Assembly (NCBI GenBank): GCA_036971475.1
Contig: JBAIZL010000008.1
Span: forward strand, 29,831,719-29,895,718
Reading direction: 5' to 3'
DNA length: 64,000 nt
Source: Prosapia bicincta
Lineage: Eukaryota > Arthropoda > Insecta > Hemiptera > Cercopidae
The translations under genes were made by a program, and so were the position numbers. Below are positions 60,001-64,000 of this stretch, in pieces; the stretch's first letter is position 1; the number at the start of each line of letters is the position of its first letter. The notes under the pieces were generated by a model. That model saw nothing but the letters and a program-made list of their open reading frames with translations, searched no databases and was not told the DNA's origin.

Positions 60001-61494
60001 GTTCATTTAGTTCCCACATTTCCAACCATAAAATGGTCAATTGGTAGATGTATGAGTCCATTAAATGGAAAAACACTTTCTTGAGGAATTCGATGACAAA
60101 CAATACACTATGTAGCTTAGGTACACTTGTGGTAAAAAAATCTGTATTGTATTAACTGTCAATTAATTATAGTTTTGAGGATTGTGTAATTGATGGATTT
60201 GCAGAAAGAAAGGAACCTCACATAGACTTGATTTATGAAAAAAATTAAGGTATGAATGTAACTCTTAGGTTCTACTGGTAACTACTTGTAGGTAACTGCT
60301 TATAACTATACGCAGCTTCGCTACTGATAGGGCTACACCTCCTGAAACATCAATACTTTGAATATATTTTTATAATATTTAAAAGTGTATGCTCTTACCA
60401 CAAGTTCATGATAGAAACCAACAGTTTTTCAACAAACGTTGATGGAATGAATATTTCCATATTCATTCACAATAAATTAAAAAGAAGTACAGATTTTAGT
60501 TTGTAAGAGTTGAAGGTTTCAATTTTATTCTCAAAATTTATGTTAACATAGAGAAGCAGTATTAATTGTTTGTCTTTTTTTATTTTTAGAAGAAAATGAA
60601 GAAGAATATGATTTGGTGGCATTCATTGTTGCTGTAGCAACTGCAGAAAATAAACGAAAACAAGAAAAAGTAAAACGAAGAATTTGTGAGGAATTTTGTA
60701 AGCAGCAAGGCATTCCTGACAAATCTGAATTCATGGACCAAGAAAATGATGATGATATTTATAATAATGATGGGATTGATAATAATAATGCTATCCATAA
60801 TAATGAATGTAATGCTAATAATGATGGTAATGCTAATGATGATGTTCATGGTAATGATAAAAATGATGATGATAAAAATGATGGTGTTGAAAATATTGTT
60901 GTTAATAAGGATGGGAAGGATAATAATAATGCTATTCATAATAATGAAGATAAGGCTATTAACGATGGTAATGCTAATGATGATGTTCATGGTAATGATA
61001 AAAATGATGGTGTTGAAAATATTGTTGTTAATAATGATGGGATTGATAATAGTAATGCTATTCATAATAATGAAGATAATGCTATTAACGATGGTAATGC
61101 TAATGATGATGTTCATGGTAATGATAAAAATTATGATGATAAAGATGATGATGATGATAAAGATGATGATGATGATAAAAATGATGGTGTTGAGAGTATT
61201 GTTGTTAATAAGGATGGGAAGGATAATAATAATGCTATTCATAATAATGAAGATAAGGCTATTAACGATGGTAATGCTAATGATGATGTTCATGGTAATG
61301 ATAAAAATTACGATGATGATAAAAATGATGATGTGAAAGATGATGATGATAAAGATGATGATGATGATAAAGATCATGATGATGATAAAGATGATGATGA
61401 TGATAAAAATGATGATGATAAAAATGATGGTGTTGAGAGTATTGTTGTTAATAATGATGAGGATGAACATAAATTCAAGCAAACAGTTTCATAA
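44662..61494 (+). CDS. Unrecognised three-exon gene with D/N-rich repeat tail (span including introns)
   Basis: Coding exons 44,662-44,731, 50,308-50,382 and 60,590-61,494 sum to 1,050 nt, i.e. 349 codons plus TAA. Donors are G|gtaagt and g|gtatgt. Acceptors are tttcag and tttttatttttag. Both introns are phase 1, so reading continues without a break. The protein starts MDDENDTPIVKILKQLKHET, has a second acidic part (ETLEEEEFFPAYKRIMQ), a hydrophobic segment YDLVAFIVAVAT, a basic stretch NKRKQEKVKRR that could be a nuclear signal, and about 240 residues rich in D and N. I know no family with this layout. Extra symmetrical exons inside the long introns cannot be excluded. The introns hold PLE, pogo, foldback, hAT and piggyBac insertions. 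Confidence 0.55.
44732..46600 (+). other. Left part of intron 1, unique sequence
   Basis: Non-repetitive AT-rich DNA with scattered aggcct words. No internal exon could be recognised. A 64-codon frame at 45,037-45,231 has no support. Confidence 0.4.
46654..46861. mobile_element. Foldback element made of two opposed PLE 3' ends, copy 1
   Basis: The arms pair around a centre at about 46,757. Each arm carries aaacacttgta, the ctatagtagca / tgctactatag word, caacaaatata, a tccc/ggga stem with gaaacgg, and gacaatgg. The ends are the same as the PLE 3' terminus at 43,420-43,490. Flanking agtgaaaactagtagctcac is shared with the copy at 52,665. Confidence 0.8.
46930..47640 (-). mobile_element. Penelope-like element GIY-YIG and C-terminus, minus strand
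   Basis: Minus strand, mirrored against 42,530-43,160: C-terminal tail at 46,970-47,230, GIY-YIG remnants at 47,330-47,470 (an 'NNCSSFYIGQ' type reading), then a segment shared with 16,070-16,320 and 28,640-28,910. Broken by stops. Confidence 0.6.
47644..48059. repeat. TA tracts flanking a palindrome of PLE ends
   Basis: TA runs at 47,644-47,719 and 47,980-48,059. The palindrome between them is described separately. Confidence 0.9.
47755..47978. repeat. Perfect 89-bp inverted repeat carrying the hammerhead-like motif twice
   Basis: 47,755-47,843 and 47,890-47,978 are exact reverse complements by eye, with a 46-bp centre. On the minus strand the left copy reads CTGAGGA, stem GTTGGT / ACCAAC, GAAA and AGCTTTGAG. 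The right arm lacks the CTGA half because the palindrome begins inside it. Confidence 0.85.
48060..49176 (-). mobile_element. pogo/Tigger-like element, internally deleted
   Basis: Left end tacagtgaaacctctgg and right end ending gaattcactgta; both are TA-flanked (target TA). About 1.1 kb in total, so too short for a full transposase. Only the N-terminal DNA-binding part is coded (48,412-48,558). Unit 1 and 2 copies are truncated on the right by PLE sequence. Confidence 0.7.
48412..48558 (-). CDS. pogo/Tigger transposase N-terminal helix-turn-helix, 48 codons
   Basis: Open frame MASCKCMSLRENVAIIHY, then SEKCGVRKIAERFKIGKT, ending KKLN and a stop. The 'l.ekv.II...e....vrkiAe.F.igkt' pattern is the first CENP-B/pogo-type HTH. 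Unit 1 and 2 copies are broken at the 11th to 14th codon. It lacks the second HTH and the DDE catalytic domain; at most it would be a DNA-binding fragment. Confidence 0.6.
   Translation of the reverse strand: MASCKCMSLRENVAIIHYADSEKCGVRKIAERFKIGKTSTAQTIKKLN
49178..49279. mobile_element. 100-bp MITE-like element, unit 3 copy
   Basis: Same ends (atcactttcactata ... tatagtgaaagt) as 31,206-31,305, placed immediately after the pogo right end. Confidence 0.65.
49391..49735 (-). pseudogene. Unrecognised decayed coding region, unit 3, C-terminal part
   Basis: Minus strand: PIIMDEIKFLLFNNQGKSF, CTDLKF, then after a frameshift TSFTYYYYAYGLKALEYT, SYTSVKVVQK and, after another, LEYLSNNIMLHLELKPTIG and YEVVHSKEYNE, ending at a GT donor (gtaagtg, 49,390 downward). 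In unit 3 this part is separated from the N-terminal part (53,755-54,350) by the 3.8-kb segment that holds exon 2. Confidence 0.45.
49721..49784 (+). repeat. 64-bp direct repeat, left copy
   Basis: agttttagtgatctatttct to ttattaacaa, identical to 53,552-53,615. The pair brackets the exon-2 segment. Units 1 and 2 have one shortened copy at the matching point. Confidence 0.9.
50308..50382 (+). CDS. Exon 2 of the unrecognised gene
   Basis: 75 nt between acceptor ttacaactgtttcag and donor g|gtatgt, phase 1 in and out. It encodes ETLEEEEFFPAYKRIMQ and TLHDLRIN. In the two other frames it has no comparable support. The size, phase and strong sites argue for a real exon. Absent from units 1 and 2. 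Confidence 0.55.
50383..52660 (+). other. Intron 2, left part, unique sequence
   Basis: AT-rich DNA without recognisable exons or transposons. Confidence 0.4.
52665..52854. mobile_element. Foldback element made of two opposed PLE 3' ends, copy 2
   Basis: Same family as 46,654-46,861, slightly shorter at the centre (cgccaacatctgg). Arms pair over about 90 bp and contain the tccc/ggga stem with gaaatgg. Confidence 0.8.
52855..53550. other. No gene seen
   Basis: Less AT-rich unique DNA between the foldback and the right 64-bp repeat. Confidence 0.35.
53552..53615 (+). repeat. 64-bp direct repeat, right copy
   Basis: Identical to 49,721-49,784. To its right the sequence continues as in units 1 and 2 (atctgggg). 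Confidence 0.9.
53755..54350 (-). pseudogene. Unrecognised decayed coding region, unit 3, N-terminal part
   Basis: Minus strand: 54,215-53,991 open with LKVAQYIVESYLHF, NVRSANSSINPDHG and NALDSGTFNIDKFLANKPYM, then a frameshift, then 54,007-53,762 open with MEFKQVCNEIYTVIHC and LNLDSELVLTQASACI. A TAA replaces the AAA (Lys) found in unit 2 just before the VARLKV block. More residues agree between units than expected for untranslated DNA, but no family is recognised. Confidence 0.45.
55052..55948 (-). CDS. hAT transposase, C-terminal half with dimerisation domain
   Basis: Open frame of 298 codons. Residues about 215-255 read LAFSTTYTCEKAFSTLVAIK followed by TKYRNK and DLRCAMS, the hAT C-terminal dimerisation motif ('f..tY.CE.aFS.l..iKtk.Rn.l...dLr.a.s'). 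The upstream part has EFFDMLNNLNLRLQG, typical of ZBED5/SCAND3-like transposases. The frame starts after a disrupted middle region, so the methionine is not the original start. Confidence 0.85.
   Translation of the reverse strand: MTTKRIYFIQKYDGYENMLGRLFELRDEVITFLAQQKQNELSAELQKPSNQVILACLSEFFDMLNNLNLRLQGTDSNIVTHQDAIKMYVEKLQLWIRKVSMSPSSYSSFSIVVSVSEEACFKDVFEGPLLKNLIIDHLKNLKEEFSRYFPNLSEEFYKLSTDPFHMDIHLLPEEFQEEGIEIKNDSAARYDFEQMNKPSFWLKYLKVYPSVSEKAVRMYLAFSTTYTCEKAFSTLVAIKTKYRNKRDVENDLRCAMSETHSETYSEHTSPPISLNYILCFVLVSRWAYCFTFLKLKMY
55949..56374 (-). pseudogene. hAT transposase, middle region with stops
   Basis: Minus-strand reading gives QLDESTVIAQCSHLIVYVRY, MFSSELLTTTKAVDVMEA, HELSWQKLIGVCTDGAP and GFVQLVKEKNADVVG, the hAT catalytic RNase H-like core including the 'vCTDGAp' motif. 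Two TGA codons and a frameshift near 56,384 (in an A run) interrupt it, so the element is not autonomous. Confidence 0.8.
56375..56803 (-). CDS. hAT transposase, N-terminal BED-finger part
   Basis: Open frame of 142 codons. It contains CVICYEVLSKDAMRPNRLL followed by RHLSTKH: C-x2-C and H-x4-H spacing of a BED-type zinc finger. Next come KPKKFFAAK and ANVILG, as in ZBED5-like proteins. It ends at the frameshift near 56,384. Confidence 0.8.
   Translation of the reverse strand: MLKDNVDHPQCVICYEVLSKDAMRPNRLLRHLSTKHASLKDKPKKFFAAKSQNLKRMKLDSTGSAAQSSLKVLEASYEYSLLIAKKKKSHTIGETLVKPCLLKAANVILGTDSRQKLSQIPLSDNIVKCRIDDMGEDIKNPA
57461..59123 (+). mobile_element. piggyBac element, internally deleted, at a TTAA site
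   Basis: Right end abuts ttaa (59,124-59,127) and the unit 1 empty site reads caacttaagggtta. Subterminal ggaaacaccaggtctcag (right, reversed) matches cgaaacaccggtctcac (left, 57,471). The left TTAA and outermost bases are missing. Unit-specific insertion: units 1 and 2 lack it. Confidence 0.8.
57830..58860 (+). pseudogene. piggyBac transposase with catalytic core deleted
   Basis: Plus strand: acidic N-terminus (SSSEVDDSDVDPDYELSEQ at about 57,913), GITGCAKCLGANPLE-like and IMSKLVENINVKFQKVQSQ (58,195-58,330), then an open tract of about 80 codons to 58,645 with SNDEKIQLLFSK, MSEKRYEILTSYLRFDD, KDDKAAPISQVFCKFI and CVCKTY. It then jumps to EGSNRKATANNWFSSLEV (58,647), the 'GtnR.vt.DNWFtS' block far downstream in the family. 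The deletion removes much of the core with the first catalytic aspartates. The final part (FSRLYGFRGQTTIISYVV) ends in a stop. Confidence 0.8.
59140..60247 (+). pseudogene. Decayed plus-strand reading frame, unit 3 copy
   Basis: Pieces: VQMDIIFWYCVDYNVCKRF, FGFYKDF, VEILGFLTKWVVYKKVISW (59,255-59,420), the 80-codon open frame at 59,446-59,688, PPHILLEFLLYYGLDKVHNS (59,935-59,995), NSMTNNTLCSLGTLVV, and AERKEPHIDLIYEKN with a stop. A donor-like aag|gtatga follows at 60,247, 342 bp before the exon-3 acceptor. Weak similarity to hAT DUF4371 transposases. Confidence 0.3.
60590..61494 (+). CDS. Exon 3 (terminal) of the unrecognised gene, expanded repeat form
   Basis: Acceptor tttttatttttag ends at 60,589; phase-1 entry; stop TAA at 61,492. 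It starts EENEEEYDLVAFIVAVATAE, then NKRKQEKVKRRICEEF and CKQQGIPDKSEFMDQEND. From about 60,760 there are four repeats of a 42- to 80-residue module with NNAIHNNE, INDGNANDDVHGNDK and GVE.IVVN, separated by variable runs of D and K. It ends DEDEHKFKQTVS. Units 1 and 2 have one module. The tail is probably disordered and strongly acidic. Antisense and +1 frames through it are long only because the codons are repetitive. Confidence 0.6.
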
Positions 61495-61668
61495 CCGTCA
61501 TTCACTAACACATAACCCTTTCACATTTATTAATTATTATATTTAAATAGGAGCTACATGTACCTGCTAGTAAAGTACCTGGAAATAAGATAGATCTATG
61601 ATATTACAATTATCTGTGATACATACAAACACACCTTTAATTGGTTAGTCATTTGTAAAGGATACTTA

Positions 61669-61674
61669 AATAAA
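61669..61674 (+). terminator. Candidate polyadenylation signal AATAAA
   Basis: AATAAA 175 bp after the exon-3 stop. The same segment is present in unit 2 (about 35,190) and deleted in unit 1. Other AATAAA words follow within the satellite, so the choice is uncertain. Confidence 0.35.
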
Positions 61675-61909
61675 AACTAGTCAAGTTATGGTAAATGCAA
61701 TATTATTATGCCTTTAAGGCTATACGTTGGAGCAATTAACTGTAATTGAAAGGAATGCTTTACGAATTAGGTATAGTATTCAATCAAGGTGTTTAGTGGT
61801 AAGTTTGTGTTTGTGAGTAACCCTTATTTTTTTATAGCAAGAAATAGAAATTCTGTTAAATGTATGGTATTACATCTTTTGTTTCTTTTTTAAAAAAATT
61901 ATAAAATTG

Positions 61910-63930
61910 GTATGATTTAGAAATAATAAAGTAAAACATTTAATTTACCATTCATCGATTTGTAACAATTAATAGATGTAACTATAACCATGAAGATCAT
62001 TGATAAATAATTATAGTCTTTATGTATTCTAAATTATAATTATAATTTTAAATATCTTAATACAATTACAATTATAATTATCTTATTATAGTTATAATTA
62101 TCTAAATAAAAAAATTGTGATAATTTGTGAAGACAGAGATAATATTGCACTTACCATAAATCTATAGTTAATACTAATAGATACTACTGTAACGATTAGG
62201 ATAATGTTTAGTAAGCTTTGCTTTTCTAAAATAAAATAAAATTATGCTACATTTGAAATGACAAAGACATTTCTTTCTATTAACATTAATTTATTTTTGA
62301 CACTAAATAAATACTGCTGTGGTCACAAGGATAAAAATTTAATATTTTTTGCCTTTTCTAAAATAAACAATTTTGGATAATTTACAAATGACCAAGGACA
62401 ATATTGTACTTATGATTAATTTATTATTATCTCCTAATAGATAGTATGTTATGCGGATAAGTATTTAACAGTCTTTTAATCTAGTAAAATTTTAAAAAAT
62501 TGTGCCAGTTTTGAAATGACAAAGGTAAATGTTGCATTTTCCAATAATCTATTATAACATTTAATAAATACTATGATAGCCATGAAAATAAATATTTAAT
62601 AGTTTTTGCTTTTCTAAAATGATTAAAATAGGGAATATTTTAAAATGACAAAGTAAAATATTGCATTTACCATTTTTTTAATACAGTATTAACACTTGAC
62701 ATATATTACTGTAGCCTAAATGTTTCATAGACTTTTGCTTTTCTAATACAGAAAAATTTTGTTAGGAAATTATTTCATTTACCAAAGCTCAATTTGTAAA
62801 ATTTGACAAATACTATTGTAGCCTTAAATATTAATGATTTATGTTCTTTTGCTTTGTAATAAATAAAATGGTATACCTTTGAAATGAGAAGGAAATGATT
62901 TCATTTATCAAAACTCAATTTGTAAAATTTGACAAATACTACTGTAGCCTGAAATATAATGATTTATGTTCTTTTGCTTTGTAATAAATAAAATGGTATA
63001 CCTTTGAAATGAGAAGGAAATGATTTCATTTACCAATCCTCAATTTGTAAAATTTGACAAATACTACTGTAGCCTTAAATGTTAATAATTTATGGTCTTT
63101 TGCTTTGTAATAAATAAAATGGTATACCTTTGAAATGAGAAGGAAATTATTTCATTTACCATAAATCTTTTTGTAACACATGACAGATAATACTGTAGCA
63201 GTGAAAATAAATGTTTTATTGTTGTTTGCTTTCCTAAAATAAGAAATATCTGTGTTAAATTTGAAATAACAAGGAAATTATTTCTTTTACCAATCAGCTA
63301 CTTGTGACACTTTACAGATACTACTGCAGCAATGAAGATAACTGTTTCATAGTCATTAGCTGTGGTTAAATAAAATAAAATTGTGCTAATATTGAAATGA
63401 GAAAGAAATTATTGCATTTAGCAATCATTTAATTGAAACACTTGTCCAATGCTATTGTAGCAATGAGGATATATGTTTCAAAGTCATATGCTATTCTAAT
63501 ATTAAATAATAATATGCTAACGTTTAAATGACTAGGTAAATTATCTCATATACCAATTATCTGTAAGTAAATCTTGACCAATACCAATATATCCACAAAG
63601 ATAAATGATTAATAAGCTTTTGCTACTGTTAAAAAAAGTTAATAATTTTTAAAGAACAAGGAAATAATTTATTTTACCAATCATTTATTGGTAATAAATA
63701 ACATACACTATTTAGACAATAGAATGATTGTTCCTTAGTTGTTATAAAAAAAATTGTGCTAATTTAGAAATTTCTAAGGAAATCATTTCATTTACAAATC
63801 ATCTATTTGTATAACACTTGACAGATATCACTGTACTCATAAGGATAGATTTTTCATAGTTTTTTCTAAAATAAAATAAAACTGCTAATTTTGAAAGAAG
63901 GAAATTATATCATTCATCTATCATCTAGGC
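61910..63930. repeat. Degenerate tandem satellite, unit 3, with recent monomer amplification
   Basis: Monomers as in units 1 and 2. Between 62,770 and 63,160 successive monomers are nearly identical (period 125-126 bp by matching tttcatttacca positions 62,773, 62,899, 63,024 and 63,150), which units 1 and 2 lack. This indicates local re-amplification in unit 3. Confidence 0.8.
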
Positions 63931-64000
63931 CTACATTAGAGTCTTCAAAACTCAATATTATGTGGATTTGAAGGGTGTAGAATTTCAAAAATGTTGAATT

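Larger units (their letters stand above)
38003..64000 (+). repeat. Tandem array unit 3 (at least 26 kb, runs off the window)
   Basis: Shares the leader (38,003), pogo (48,060), decayed frames, exon 3 (60,590) and satellite (61,910) with units 1 and 2. It also holds the segments with exon 1 and exon 2, a hAT element and a piggyBac. At 64,000 it aligns with about 23,695 of unit 1, so a few hundred bases of the unit are beyond the edge. Confidence 0.85.

Noticed and set aside
60586..61482. 298-codon minus-strand frame of I, N, F and M, and the I/M-rich plus frames, across exon 3
   Set aside because: They are shadows of the GAT/AAT-rich coding repeat. The D/N frame is the one with the acceptor, conserved N-terminus and conserved end in three units.

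Overview
This is a window of AT-rich eukaryotic nuclear DNA. It has no operons, long runs of TA, GT and CA microsatellite, intron-type splice signals and a heavy load of decayed transposons. The elements are mainly Penelope-like retroelements (PLEs, with reverse transcriptase and GIY-YIG parts), plus hAT, piggyBac, pogo/Tigger and one non-LTR retrotransposon. That mix points to an invertebrate animal, and an arthropod is plausible, but nothing here fixes the species.

Layout. From 1 to about 12,180 there is a non-duplicated flank: a broken piggyBac relic (300-900), long low-complexity stretches, a GT run of about 250 bp, PLE fragments on both strands and two hairpins. From about 12,180 to the window end lies a degenerate tandem array of three units in the same orientation: unit 1 (12,180-24,293), unit 2 (24,294-38,002) and unit 3 (38,003 to beyond 64,000). 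The shared order is: leader segment, TA run, PLE fragments in opposed orientation, pogo/Tigger relic, an unrecognised decayed reading frame on the minus strand, a decayed plus-strand frame, a large D/N-rich exon, then a satellite of roughly 105-126 bp monomers. The units differ by many insertions: a LINE only in unit 2, hAT and piggyBac elements only in unit 3, and a perfect palindrome only in unit 1.

The main result is a candidate protein-coding gene on the plus strand in unit 3. Exon 1 (44,662-44,731), exon 2 (50,308-50,382) and exon 3 (60,590-61,494) each have canonical splice sites. Both introns are phase 1, and together they give an open frame of 349 codons. I do not recognise the family. 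The product has an acidic N-terminus, a hydrophobic segment followed by a basic stretch, and a long D/N-rich tail built from repeats. Units 1 and 2 keep an open copy of exon 3 (21,330-21,781 and 34,571-35,010) with the same acceptor and phase, but the segments holding exons 1 and 2 are absent. They are either exon-3 relics or alternative terminal exons of a copy lying to the left of the window.

Several PLE ends carry a conserved fold resembling a hammerhead ribozyme: a CTGANGA core, a stem with covariation, GAAA, then palindromic AAGCTT. Opposed PLE ends form perfect or near-perfect palindromes. No rRNA, tRNA or CRISPR array was seen, and no intact transposase was found. All calls come from reading the sequence; no database search was possible.
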